Under the pieces are notes generated by a model that was not told the DNA's origin, searched no databases, and saw only the letters and a list, made by a program, of their open reading frames with translations. The position numbers were made by a program, and so were the translations under genes. DNA of 64,000 nucleotides from Fibrobacterota bacterium (GTDB taxonomy: Bacteria; Fibrobacterota; Chitinivibrionia; Chitinivibrionales; FEN-1185): positions 543,392 through 607,391 of the forward strand of contig PLWQ01000012.1 in assembly GCA_003165595.1 (NCBI GenBank), given 5' to 3'. Shown here in pieces: positions 42,296-50,625 of the stretch. Position 1 is the first letter of the stretch. Each line of letters begins with the position of its first letter.

Positions 42296-42555
42296 GCGTC
42301 TTCGAGATCCTCATGCTCGTGTGTTTCGGGGCAAGCTGGCCCGTGAGCATTGAGAAAACCCTGCGGACCAGGCGCGTTGACGGGAAAAGTCCCGTCTTTC
42401 TGGGCATCGTGTGCCTGGGATACGTGAGCGGAATCCTGCACAAGTTTTTTTTCTCGCCTGACTGGGTGATCGTTTTGTATATTGTAAATCTTGTTTTGGT
42501 CGCGGCCGATTTCGTCCTGTATTTCCGGTACAGGACAGCGTCCCTCGCCCGTTAG
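42292..42555 (+). CDS. Small PQ-loop/SemiSWEET-like membrane protein
   Basis: 87 residues with three hydrophobic segments. The start overlaps dapF (CTATGAG). The loop SWPVSIEKTLRTRRVDGKSPVF followed by GIVCLGYVSGILHKFF resembles the three-helix PQ-loop unit in which the proline-containing loop follows helix 1 (P-V-S in place of P-Q). SemiSWEETs carry sugars as dimers, but many PQ-loop proteins have other roles. Translational coupling to dapF is suggestive, not proof, of a shared function. Confidence 0.75.
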   Translation: MSVFEILMLVCFGASWPVSIEKTLRTRRVDGKSPVFLGIVCLGYVSGILHKFFFSPDWVIVLYIVNLVLVAADFVLYFRYRTASLAR

Positions 42556-42789
42556 ACGGCTTTGTGAACCGGCTTTTCCGTGTCCGCAGGAACCGGGAAA
42601 GAACCGGGCGGACCCGATGTGTTATTTCGACAATAAAACGCGATACCGATGCGTAGTAGCGGTGAAAGAAAAGATTTGGAATCTTTCGGTATTTATGGTA
42701 AAATCGAAAGGTTATTCTTAGTCCAATAAGAGCTTTGGCGCAGAAATGGTCCGCAAGGTCCGGCACACTCGATCGAAAGTTGGGGAAAA

Positions 42790-43635
42790 ATGAGAACCGC
42801 AACGTTACTTTCTGAAAAAGATTCTCTCGATCTTTATCTCGAGGAAATAAAGAACAACCGGACGCTTACGGCGCCGGAAGAGGCCGAGATGGCCGTCCGC
42901 ATCCGTAAGGGTGACAAAAAGGCGCTCGAAAGGCTGGTAAAAGCAAACCTGAGGTTCGTGGTGAGCGTGGCGCGCAACTACCAGAATCAGGGGCTGCCAC
43001 TCAACGATCTTATCAACGAGGGGAATCTCGGCCTTATCAAGGCTGCGCGTAAGTTCGATGAGAAGAAGAATTTTAAATTCATCTCCTATGCCGTGTGGTG
43101 GATCAGGCAGGCAATTCTCAAATCGCTTGCCGAACAGTCACGAATCATCAATGTACCGCTGCACAGGGTTGGAACTATTTCGGACATCGGCAAGGCCCAG
43201 AACAAGCTCGAACAGGAATTGGAGCGCGTGCCTACCGCCGAGGAGATCGCGAGAGAGATGGGCGTTGAGGAACGTGAGGTAAACGACATCCTGCGCATCG
43301 GCAACAGGCATGTTTCTCTGGACAAGCCGTTGCAGAACGACGAGGATTTCCGGCTTATCGACTCACTCCACAACCACGACCAGGAGCTTCCGGACTCGGG
43401 CGCAATAAAGGTCTCTCTGTCCGGCGAGATCGAGAAACTGCTTGATACGTTGTCGTCTGCCGAAAAAGAAGTGATCAAACTGTACTTCGGCATCGGCCAG
43501 GACACGGCGCATACGCTCGAAGAGATCGGCAAGCGCGTGCATCTGACAAGGGAGCGGGTACGGCAGATCAAGCAGAAAGGCCTCAGGCGGCTGCGCAACT
43601 CCTACAGGAGCAAGAAGCTTCGGAGCTTTATGTAA
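42790..43635 (+). CDS. Sigma-70 family RNA polymerase sigma factor
   Basis: 281 residues. Region 1.2 (DLYLEEIKNNRTLTAPEEAE), region 2 (LPLNDLINEGNLGLIKAARK, FKFISYAVWWIRQAIL), region 3 (RVGTISDIGKAQNKLEQELE) and region 4 (TLEEIGKRVHLTRERVRQIK) are all present; region 1.1 and the non-conserved insert of primary factors are absent. This is the short RpoD-like form (group 1 or 2), as in several phyla that carry such a factor as the housekeeping one. A GGGGAA site precedes the ATG. It ends in the bidirectional terminator at 43663. Confidence 0.95.
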   Translation: MRTATLLSEKDSLDLYLEEIKNNRTLTAPEEAEMAVRIRKGDKKALERLVKANLRFVVSVARNYQNQGLPLNDLINEGNLGLIKAARKFDEKKNFKFISYAVWWIRQAILKSLAEQSRIINVPLHRVGTISDIGKAQNKLEQELERVPTAEEIAREMGVEEREVNDILRIGNRHVSLDKPLQNDEDFRLIDSLHNHDQELPDSGAIKVSLSGEIEKLLDTLSSAEKEVIKLYFGIGQDTAHTLEEIGKRVHLTRERVRQIKQKGLRRLRNSYRSKKLRSFM

Positions 43636-43662
43636 GCCTTGGCCGCACTAGCCTGAAAAATC

Positions 43663-43690
43663 AAGGGGCGTTCAAGTGAACGCCCCTTTT
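43663..43690. terminator. Bidirectional intrinsic terminator
   Basis: AAGGGGCGTTCA / TGAACGCCCCTT, an 11-12-bp perfect stem, followed by TTTT on the plus strand and by a T-rich stretch (GATTTTTC) on the minus strand. It separates the convergent sigma-factor and TPR-SLH genes. Confidence 0.9.
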
Positions 43691-43718
43691 CGTTTCCTCC
43701 AGGTTCGCCGGGGCCGGG

Positions 43719-44885
43719 TTACTTCGCCAGCTCCTTGATTTTGCGGATAACCAGCAGCGCCTCCGGCCCGCTCACGCTCTTGTCGAGCCCGAACTCGCCG
43801 TTGAGATCCGCGGTCATTACGCCTTTATCAACCGCATTGCAAATGGCGTTGTATGCCGGATGCGACGGATTGACATCGGGGAACCTGCTCTCCGAACCGA
43901 TGTGCTTGGTGGCGAGCGACGGGTCGTGAAGGACCGCGATGATCGCCTCTTCCACAACCATGGCATACTCGCCGCGATTCACCAGCTGGTCGGGATGAAA
44001 GGTGTGGTCGGGATAGGGTTCCAGTCCGCGAATCTTGAGATCCACGATATCGGAAATGAAGTTCTTTGCCCAGTGGTTTCCGATGTCGGTGACCGCCGCC
44101 ATCGATACCGCGCTGTCGACTTTCATTTCGCGGTTGTCGGTGGGCGCCTTGTAGGAATTGTCGTAATTCTTGGGCCGCTTCTTCTCAACAAGCTTGTCTA
44201 TCTGGAGTTCGGAAACAAAGAGCGCGGCGATGTCGGCGCGGGAAATCTTTTCCACGAGCGCTATTCGCTTGCCCACGTCGGTGCCGGGCGCCGCGCGCTC
44301 GATCATCTGCACGAGCTGCCACTGGTCGTCCGCCTCCTTGGTCCAGTCTTTCTTGAGTTCGAGCACCTTCTTGAAATCGTCGGCGGCTTTGCCGAATTCG
44401 TAGGCCTTCTTGTAGCACACGCCGCGGCGATAATAAACTTCGGAGTTCTGCGGATCGACCTTGAGCGCCTTCTCGTATTCGTTCTCCACGTCCTTGAGCC
44501 ATTCCTTGGCCGGTTTACCCTCGTTCTGTTTGGTTATCACAATGGCCTTGGCGACGAACCCGTCCGGGATCTTGTTGTCGAGCGATTGACATTTTTCGGC
44601 AAGTTTGATCGCTTCCTTGAAATCGCCTTTGTTCGCGGTGACCAGCGCCAACCCGGCATAGGCTGGCGCGAACTTCGCATCCAGCGACGTTGCGAGATTG
44701 AACTCTTCCGCGGCCTTGTCGAACTTGCCGTCGTTGTAGTACTTCATTCCCTCTTTGCAATGTGACTGAGGAGTGTCCATGTAACCGCCGGCCTTGCGCG
44801 CCTTGGGAGCGCACCCGGCGGCAAGCATGAGCGCAATGCTCAGTGCGAAGGTTGCAAAGGTCTTGACCGAAAGTTTCTTTTGCAT
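43719..44885 (-). CDS. Lipoprotein with TPR repeats and an SLH-like domain
   Basis: 388 residues. Lipobox MLAAGC (cysteine near 25). Residues 40-210 are about four TPR units (KEGMKYYNDGKFDKAAEEFN, APAYAGLALVTANKGDFKEA, YYRRGVCYKKAYEFGKAADD). Residues 290-350 have an S-layer-homology pattern (IGNHWAKNFISDIVDLKIRG, NRGEYAMVVEEAI). The SLH domain suggests attachment to peptidoglycan or a secondary polymer; the TPRs a scaffold. AAGGAG lies nine bases before the ATG. It follows the LPP20-like gene by 72 bases, across a hairpin (44917-44933). Confidence 0.85.
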   Translation of the reverse strand: MQKKLSVKTFATFALSIALMLAAGCAPKARKAGGYMDTPQSHCKEGMKYYNDGKFDKAAEEFNLATSLDAKFAPAYAGLALVTANKGDFKEAIKLAEKCQSLDNKIPDGFVAKAIVITKQNEGKPAKEWLKDVENEYEKALKVDPQNSEVYYRRGVCYKKAYEFGKAADDFKKVLELKKDWTKEADDQWQLVQMIERAAPGTDVGKRIALVEKISRADIAALFVSELQIDKLVEKKRPKNYDNSYKAPTDNREMKVDSAVSMAAVTDIGNHWAKNFISDIVDLKIRGLEPYPDHTFHPDQLVNRGEYAMVVEEAIIAVLHDPSLATKHIGSESRFPDVNPSHPAYNAICNAVDKGVMTADLNGEFGLDKSVSGPEALLVIRKIKELAK

Positions 44886-44916
44886 GATCGAATTCTCCTT
44901 GCGTTAAGTTTCTCTC

Positions 44917-44933
44917 GGCTCCGCCATGGAGCC
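44917..44933 (-). terminator. Hairpin between the LPP20-like and TPR-SLH genes
   Basis: GGCTCC-ATGGC-GGAGCC, with flanking CTC/GAG pairs, no strong T run. It may attenuate read-through from the LPP20-like gene. Confidence 0.4.
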
Positions 44934-44957
44934 CCGAGGTTCCACCGGGTGTTTTGA

Positions 44958-45806
44958 TCAGTCAACCACCAAAATCACCCGGCACTCGGACAGGAACTTG
45001 AGGTTCTGCGCCGCACTCCGCACATCGGCTGCGTCGGCGTCGGAAATAACCACGTCGGTAGCGTTGTCGCCCTGTGCCTTGAGCCCCTTGATCTGTCCGG
45101 GCGTCTTCCCGACCCGGTCGAGCTTGGCCGCCGCCTTTACCTCTTTTGCATAGCCCACGATTCCGTACTTGATGGCCCATTCACGCGACACGTACGCGCT
45201 GCCGTACACTTCTTTTCCCGATTCGTCAAGTATTTTCGGGGCAAGGGCCGGCTTCACGCTGAGGCCGTGGCAGTCGATGATGAGCCCGGTAAACACCATG
45301 GCCTTCTTTGCCTTTGTGCCCTCAAACGCGGCTATGGACGGCTTCTCGCCGATGGTATTTCCCCAGAGCACGTCGTCGATGCCGCCCACACCGTCAAGAG
45401 GAATGGCCATCACGAGTTCGACCGATCCGTCGCTCATGTACTTTTCCTTACCTTTTTGTTCGAAGCCGCGCACAAATCCGCTCACCCTGCTGGTGATGAC
45501 GTCACTCTTCACCATGAAGTTTTCCACGGTCGTGCTCGAATTGAGGAAGATCCCTTTGAGTGTCTCCAGGGCGTTGCGGAGAGCAATCTGTTGCGCAGCG
45601 CGAATCGCGCCGGCACGCTGGGCGGCTTCCGGATGGTCCGGGTTCGGCGCTCCGATGCCCTTGGCATAGATGATGCGGTTTGTCCAGTCGATTGCGCCGT
45701 CGCCCTGCTTGTCGGTGACCACGGTGTCCAGAACGGGTTGCATCTGGGCCATGGCCATAGTCGCAGAAAACAGGCCTGCGATCGCTGCGGTTAGGACTCT
45801 CTTCAT
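44958..45806 (-). CDS. LPP20-family exported protein
   Basis: 282 residues. Signal peptide MKRVLTAAIAGLFSATMAMA. The motif DWTNRIIYAKGIGAPNPDHP, then AQRAGAIRAAQQIALRNALE and NSSTTVENFMVKSD, is the LPP20 fold: an N-terminal strand with 'xGxG' turn and a long helix. Members are periplasmic or surface proteins in many diderms, some linked to flagella or to adhesins. It is not a lipoprotein here. AAGGAGG is six bases before the ATG. A CRP-like class II site precedes it (45915-45957), so it may be regulated by a CRP/FNR-type factor. Confidence 0.85.
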   Translation of the reverse strand: MKRVLTAAIAGLFSATMAMAQMQPVLDTVVTDKQGDGAIDWTNRIIYAKGIGAPNPDHPEAAQRAGAIRAAQQIALRNALETLKGIFLNSSTTVENFMVKSDVITSRVSGFVRGFEQKGKEKYMSDGSVELVMAIPLDGVGGIDDVLWGNTIGEKPSIAAFEGTKAKKAMVFTGLIIDCHGLSVKPALAPKILDESGKEVYGSAYVSREWAIKYGIVGYAKEVKAAAKLDRVGKTPGQIKGLKAQGDNATDVVISDADAADVRSAAQNLKFLSECRVILVVD

Positions 45807-45914
45807 ACATCCTCCTTATGGGTGATTATTGGTGACCAGTCTCATTTTGTTGTCTGTGCCGCGCCGCCGTGCCCAGCCCCTGTCATTGGCAAAGGGGCTC
45901 TCCCGTCTGCATCA

Positions 45915-45957
45915 AATATACAGTTCCGGCACGTACCGGTCTGTGACTTGCGTCACA
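45915..45957 (-). promoter_or_regulatory. CRP-type site over a promoter lacking a -35, before the LPP20-like gene
   Basis: TGTGACTTGCGTCACA (45942-45957) is a perfect dyad matching TGTGA-N6-TCACA. A -10-like TATATT lies at 45915-45920 on the minus strand, 21 bases away, which centres the dyad at about -41.5, as in class II CRP promoters. The spacer holds a second near-palindrome CCGGCACGTACCGG (45927-45940). The regulator is not in the window. Confidence 0.6.
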
Positions 45958-45965
45958 CGATGGCA

Positions 45966-45994
45966 AATGCCCCGGCCGGCCCCCGAGGGGCATT
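45966..45994 (-). terminator. Hairpin after the methyltransferase gene
   Basis: AATGCCCC / GGGGCATT with a GC-rich loop; the stem begins inside the methyltransferase stop codon. No T run. Confidence 0.4.
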
Positions 45995-46712
45995 ACCGGA
46001 CCTTTCGCGCAATGCAAAAGAGGTATCCAACATACCTGAAGCCTTCTAGCCTGTAAAAAACATCAATTTCCTTGTGAAAGGCAAGCTTGATCCGCTTGTC
46101 GGCGAAAAATCCCTTTTCGTCTTCGAGCCTGCGCGCCATATGGGCGTAATAGTTGTCCCATCCGCTCTGCGGCACGAGGCACAGGAACTGGATGTCGAAT
46201 CCGGCCGCGGCCAGCATGGTGCGGTAGGAGGCTTCAGTCTCGTAGTGGTACTTTTCGTCTTCGAAGATCCGCTTCACTTCGTCGGGCACTTTTTCGGTGA
46301 GCAGGACAAGATCCGAAAACGCAAACCACCCGCGCGGGGCGGTCCACTGGTTTGCAAGCGAAAGCCCCTTTTCCCGCGTCATGAAGGACAGCACGCCTCC
46401 CTCCGCAAGAACAAGGTCGAACGGTTCCTTGGAAAAATCCGCGTTGAGCAGGTTGCTTGCTGCAAACGTAATGAGATGGCTCACCGACCTTTCGACCGCA
46501 AGCGACCTCGCGAATTCGATGTTCTCCTCGCTGATGTCGACCGCGGTCACCTTGCAGCGAAATTCGCGCGCCAGGTTGCTCGCGCCGTCGCCATAGCCGC
46601 ACCCCATATCCAGAACCCGGCTTGCCGGCGTGAGCAGCGCGAAGCGCGCCGCAGCAAGAGAGCATTCGCGCCCCGCGGGAGAAGAGTAGTTGGAATGAAG
46701 GTCTGTTACCAT
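45993..46712 (-). CDS. Class I SAM-dependent methyltransferase
   Basis: 239 residues. Motif I VLDMGCGYGDGASNLAREF, acidic residue in VTAVDISEENIEFARSLA, motif IV-like FDLVLAEGGVLSF and post-region ANQWTAPRGWFAFSDLVLL. This is the UbiE/Coq5-like small-molecule type; substrate unknown. The C-terminal YRLEGFRYVGYLFCIARK is a common closing strand pair. It follows an MraY-like gene by 34 bases and is probably co-transcribed. No good ribosome site before the ATG at 46712. Confidence 0.85.
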   Translation of the reverse strand: MVTDLHSNYSSPAGRECSLAAARFALLTPASRVLDMGCGYGDGASNLAREFRCKVTAVDISEENIEFARSLAVERSVSHLITFAASNLLNADFSKEPFDLVLAEGGVLSFMTREKGLSLANQWTAPRGWFAFSDLVLLTEKVPDEVKRIFEDEKYHYETEASYRTMLAAAGFDIQFLCLVPQSGWDNYYAHMARRLEDEKGFFADKRIKLAFHKEIDVFYRLEGFRYVGYLFCIARKVR

Positions 46713-46746
46713 AAGAGGCCGGCGTTCTACGGAGCACGGTTTTAGG

Positions 46747-47883
46747 CTATCGCACCTTGAGAAAGACGATAAGACTGACTACCAGGAGTATCACGGAAAT
46801 GATATGGAACCGCCATGTGATTTTCGAACGGATGTAGAACTCCTGAGCGTAGAACGGGTTCTTGCGCATCAGGAATTGAAAATGATGATGAATTGGCGCG
46901 CGCAGGAAAATCCGCTTGCCTGTTGAACGGAACGAAACGATTTGGAGCACAACCGAAAGAAATTCAAGCAAAAAGATAAACCCGACAAGGGGAAGAAAAA
47001 ACGCGGCCTTGATAAAGATGAACATGATTCCGATGGTGCCGCCCAGGCCCACGGCGCCCGAATCGCCCATTATAATGGATGACGGCGGCGAGTTGAACCA
47101 CAAAAACGCCAGCAGTGTGCCCACCATGCCGCCGATGAGCGGAAGGATTTCGTCCACACCGCTGATATACGGGATGAGCAGGTATTTGCTCCACACGGCA
47201 TGGCTTGACACATAAGCAATGACGCCCACAAAAAGAAAACAGGTGATGAGCGGTACGGCCGCGAGGGTGTCGAAACCGTCGGTAAAGTTAACGCCGTTGG
47301 CCATCACCGCGATAACGAGCGTCATAAAGGGGATAAAGAGCCAAAACGGCATATAGGGAAAATCGCGAGAAATGCTCAGGAACGGGATATTGATGTAGCC
47401 GTTGATGTTCGGGATGTACTTGTAGGCGACAATGGCCACAACGCAGGATATGAGGATGTACAAAGACAGTCGGACGTTGGCCGAAATCCCGTCGGCCTTG
47501 TACTGGTAGTCCTGTTTCGTGATTTTTCCTCTCGAAACACGTGCCTTGTTCACCACTTTCGCAATGTCGTCCACGGCACCGATAACGCTGAAAAAAACGT
47601 AAATCGCCAGCGCGGAAATGACGTACGAATTGAAGCGGGCCGAGATAAGGCTCGTTGCGAGGATGATAACCAGGAACAGGATTCCGGCTGGCATCACCGG
47701 GTCGGTCTTGCCCTTTACGGAGTCGAATTCGGTGTTGACATTGAGCTTTTTAAGAAATGAAATGTACGGCGGGAACAGGACCATGGCGCAAACGAACGAA
47801 AAAACGGTCGCAACACTTGTACTGAAAAGCCTGCTGTTAAGGAGATAAAGGTGGGTTTTTTGATAAATGAGTTCGATGAGCAT
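46747..47883 (-). CDS. MraY-like phospho-N-acetylmuramoyl-pentapeptide transferase, divergent
   Basis: 378 residues with about ten membrane segments. The start at MLIELIYQKTHLYLLNSRLF matches the E. coli MraY N-terminus; an in-frame TTG 30 bases upstream is less likely. Hallmarks of the GT4/MraY fold are present: the DDIAKV and NGVNFTDGFDTLAA aspartates, and FLRAPIHHHFQF. But other blocks differ from canonical MraY: MGDSGAVGLGG instead of MGDTGSLALGG, and EFDSVKGKTDPVMPAGILFL in place of the HxxKxGTPTMGG loop. It is outside any mur/fts cluster. It could be the real MraY of a divergent lineage or a related enzyme with another acceptor. Confidence 0.82.
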   Translation of the reverse strand: MLIELIYQKTHLYLLNSRLFSTSVATVFSFVCAMVLFPPYISFLKKLNVNTEFDSVKGKTDPVMPAGILFLVIILATSLISARFNSYVISALAIYVFFSVIGAVDDIAKVVNKARVSRGKITKQDYQYKADGISANVRLSLYILISCVVAIVAYKYIPNINGYINIPFLSISRDFPYMPFWLFIPFMTLVIAVMANGVNFTDGFDTLAAVPLITCFLFVGVIAYVSSHAVWSKYLLIPYISGVDEILPLIGGMVGTLLAFLWFNSPPSSIIMGDSGAVGLGGTIGIMFIFIKAAFFLPLVGFIFLLEFLSVVLQIVSFRSTGKRIFLRAPIHHHFQFLMRKNPFYAQEFYIRSKITWRFHIISVILLVVSLIVFLKVR

Positions 47884-48165
47884 GCTTGATCCGGTTGATG
47901 TCTCTTGCCGCAACTATCCAAAATAACAATGAATAAAATATATTATATATGATGAAATGACTTGGCAAAAAAGATGCAAAGGACTGTCCGTAAGCCCTCG
48001 CGGAGGGGCTAAAATCAAAAGACAAATTTCCGGCCTGCGCGCTCTTTCCATCTCCACGGCGGAAAAGAGTAATTCGGAAAGGCGTTCCCGACCTATCTTT
48101 TCCTGAGAGTTTAAAGAACCACGGCCATAGACACGACTGCAAATGCTCATTCAAGGTAGCAAGCG
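47884..48165. other. Divergent intergenic region
   Basis: 282 bases between the MraY-like and esterase genes. AT-rich TATATTATATA near 47939 could hold -10 elements for both directions; a CCCTC/GAGGG hairpin lies near 47996. Nothing else seen. Confidence 0.5.
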
Positions 48166-49203
48166 ATGGAAAAGGTTTTAGGCTTTCTGTTCCTCCTTTG
48201 CTCCGCGCTTGCCGCGCCGGCCCAGGTAACTCTGCCCACCGGTCGCATCGTTCCCAAAGACAGCTTTATCGTATTCCTGTTTGTCGGTCATTCCAATATG
48301 ACGGGAAGAGACAGGGTTGCGCCGGATACTGCCGAGAGTCCCTTTCTGTGGAATTGCCTGCTTAACAGGCCTCCCCAACTCGCGTGGATTCCGGCGCGTG
48401 AACCTCTTCATATTGAAAATCCGCCGGACCAGGAGTTCGGATGCGGGCCCGGAATGCCTTTTTTGAAAGCCTTGAGTAGCGCCTGCCCCGGATATTATTT
48501 CGGCATCATTCAAAATTCCAATTCGGGGTACTGTGTTCAAGGAAATTTTCGTCGAGGAAAAGACGCCTACGACGAAGAAATCGGGGCGGCTTCACTTTTT
48601 GCCGGTACGGTAACACTGGGTGGAATAGTGGCCATGATTGGCTGGGTTGAGGCGGAAGATGGCAGTGTGGAGGCAAATCCTTTCCAGTTTGCCTTGCAGG
48701 AAAGCTGCATGGTGGCGGAAATGCGCAGTGATCTTCAAAAAACCGATTTGCCCTTTGTGATTGGTGAATTCGAGAATGGCGCGTCATCGCCGCTTGCAGT
48801 TGACAGGGACACGGTTGCCGCACAGATCTTTGCCACGCCCGCGCGGATAACGAATTCCGCGATCGTTTCTTCTGAGGGAATGACCTACACCGACGATCAC
48901 CATTACGATTGCTCTTCTCAAAAAGTCTGGGGCGAGCGGGCGGCACGAGTTTTGGTCGATCACGGGTGGGGGCCGGGCCGGACTTCCACGGCCGAACCCT
49001 TGGCGTGGTGCGCCCCGAGCGGCACTATTTTGCCGCACCGGGGCGATGAAATCCGATTCTTTGACCTGCGGGGCCGCCTGGTTGCGTCGATTCCCGTGGC
49101 ATCGGACGGAATCATTCCGCGCAGCGAGCTGCGCGGAATGTACATTGTAAAGCATGTGCGCGGACCGACCGCCCTTGCCACCACGCTCCGTTTCCTTTTC
49201 TAG
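48166..49203 (+). CDS. Secreted SGNH-type carbohydrate acetylesterase (CE6/SASA-like)
   Basis: 345 residues. Signal peptide MEKVLGFLFLLCSALAAPAQ. Block I FLFVGHSNMTGRD carries the nucleophile serine (GxSNM, as in CE6/sialate-acetylesterase domains); the ASLFAGTVTLGGIVAMIGWV segment has the SASA pattern of VEAEDG; the Asp-His pair is in DDHHYDCSSQKVWG. Such enzymes remove O-acetyl groups from xylan or sialic acid. Residues 275-345 (EIRFFDLRGRLVASIPVA ... LRGMYIVKHVRG) match the sorting-like tail, so surface location is likely. AAGGTAG lies before the ATG. An outer-membrane protein gene follows at 10 bases. Confidence 0.8.
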   Translation: MEKVLGFLFLLCSALAAPAQVTLPTGRIVPKDSFIVFLFVGHSNMTGRDRVAPDTAESPFLWNCLLNRPPQLAWIPAREPLHIENPPDQEFGCGPGMPFLKALSSACPGYYFGIIQNSNSGYCVQGNFRRGKDAYDEEIGAASLFAGTVTLGGIVAMIGWVEAEDGSVEANPFQFALQESCMVAEMRSDLQKTDLPFVIGEFENGASSPLAVDRDTVAAQIFATPARITNSAIVSSEGMTYTDDHHYDCSSQKVWGERAARVLVDHGWGPGRTSTAEPLAWCAPSGTILPHRGDEIRFFDLRGRLVASIPVASDGIIPRSELRGMYIVKHVRGPTALATTLRFLF

Positions 49204-49213
49204 CCACTCTCCC

Positions 49214-50491
49214 ATGCGCAATAGACTTACCTTGCTATTTCTTTGTATCGATGGCCTCGGGGCGGTTCTCGCGTTTACGCCGCGAAGTCACGGTGCGCTT
49301 TTCCCCGCAGCCGGCGCACCCGCCAAAAGGCGCCTCACTCCCTGGCAGTGCGTTGGCGGATGCGGCACAAGCACGGGCGGCGCAGGCACGAGCGGCGCCA
49401 CGCTCCGATGGATCGGCCAGGGCGTGCCGGGGTCGCTGCTGTGCGTCGAAGCCCAGGGATCGGAAGCCTATATAAGCAACAGCCGCGACTCGGTAAGAGC
49501 CGTTATGTCCCTGTCGCCATCATTGTACCTGCATTTGCGCCGGTCCGAGATGCAGCTCTGCCTGCCCCTGCAATACCGGTACGCTCCGATGGAAAACGGC
49601 ATGAACCGGACCGGGGTGTCGGTACAGGGCATGGGCGACCTTACGGTTGACGCATCCGTGAAGCTTGGCACACGGGGGCAGATTGTGCCGCACTTGGGAC
49701 TCAGCTTTCCAACAGGTAATTTTGACGCCTGCAACCGGTTCCAGGTCCTGCCGCCCGACATGCAGCTCGGAAGCGGCCTGTTCGGCGGCCGGGTGTCGCT
49801 CGATTACACCATAGACCGCGATTGGGGCTCCGTCTGCATCTCTCCGAGCTACACGGGCGGCCTTTTTTACATGCAAACCACCGACTGGCGTTTCGACAGG
49901 AATCTTTACAGGGGAATACCGGTTCGCCAAACGTTTGCCTGGGCCCGCGTGTCGGGCGCAACTGGCGGCAGTTCCTTCTGTGGCGCGCGCAATGACATGG
50001 GCGTTGTGACGGCGGACAGGGTCACGCTTGCGGTATACGCATCAGTCAAGCACGGTTGGGCAACGCACGGCTTCGGCGTGAGCCTGGAGATTTCCACCGG
50101 CGACGACGCGTACGAGAATTTCTCATACCAGGACTGGCTCAAGAGTTCGGACGGGCAATTCGTTGACACCAACGCTTGCAAAGACAGGGCCGCGGCGCAG
50201 ACGATCGCGAACCAATCGACGACGCAGGGTGTCGACTCGGCGGGGGTGACGACCCCGAGATATTCAAATCCCACGGTTGTAGGGCGCGACAGCATTTACT
50301 GGAAGGTGCGGCAAAGCACCCGGACCGCGGTACAGAACTATCCCCTTCTCAGCTTTCAGTACAGTGAGGAAATCGCATTATTCCGCATGCCCCTGTTCTG
50401 GGGAGTGGTGCTGCCGCTCACGCTCGGCGATGGACGCAACATGTTTACCGGACTCTCCGCAACCGTGGGAACAAGGTTCGGGGTCTTCTAG
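49214..50491 (+). CDS. Predicted outer-membrane beta-barrel protein
   Basis: 425 residues. Signal peptide MRNRLTLLFLCIDGLGAVLA; the start at 49214 is the one that begins it. The mature protein has alternating polar/hydrophobic strands throughout (MQLCLPLQYRYAPM, GQIVPHLGLSFPTGNFDACN, VSLDYTIDRDWGSVCISPSY, KHGWATHGFGVSLEISTG) and ends in an aromatic-terminated strand TVGTRFGVF, the classic BAM-recognised C-terminus with final phenylalanine. A Gly/Thr-rich stretch (VGGCGTSTGGAGTSGATLRW) is near the N-terminus. Probably a porin or adhesin-type barrel; family not recognised. It follows the esterase gene by 10 bases, so they are co-transcribed. Confidence 0.75.
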   Translation: MRNRLTLLFLCIDGLGAVLAFTPRSHGALFPAAGAPAKRRLTPWQCVGGCGTSTGGAGTSGATLRWIGQGVPGSLLCVEAQGSEAYISNSRDSVRAVMSLSPSLYLHLRRSEMQLCLPLQYRYAPMENGMNRTGVSVQGMGDLTVDASVKLGTRGQIVPHLGLSFPTGNFDACNRFQVLPPDMQLGSGLFGGRVSLDYTIDRDWGSVCISPSYTGGLFYMQTTDWRFDRNLYRGIPVRQTFAWARVSGATGGSSFCGARNDMGVVTADRVTLAVYASVKHGWATHGFGVSLEISTGDDAYENFSYQDWLKSSDGQFVDTNACKDRAAAQTIANQSTTQGVDSAGVTTPRYSNPTVVGRDSIYWKVRQSTRTAVQNYPLLSFQYSEEIALFRMPLFWGVVLPLTLGDGRNMFTGLSATVGTRFGVF

Positions 50492-50533
50492 GAGGACTCC
50501 GGAGAAATTGTGTCGCTTGAGCAATGCAAAACA

Positions 50534-50575
50534 TTCACCGCAAAGAACGCAAAGAAACAGAGGACACAGAGAAGA
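50534..50575. repeat. Dispersed short repeat
   Basis: TTCACCGCAAAGAACGCAAA followed by GAAACAGAGGACACAGAGAAG. It is a degenerate member of the CACCACGGAGGCACAGAGAA family also seen at 53622 and 19538. Confidence 0.5.
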
Positions 50576-50625
50576 GAATAGCGACGAGTTACCGTTCGTA
50601 AATATGTTTTGAGAGGAGAAACTGC

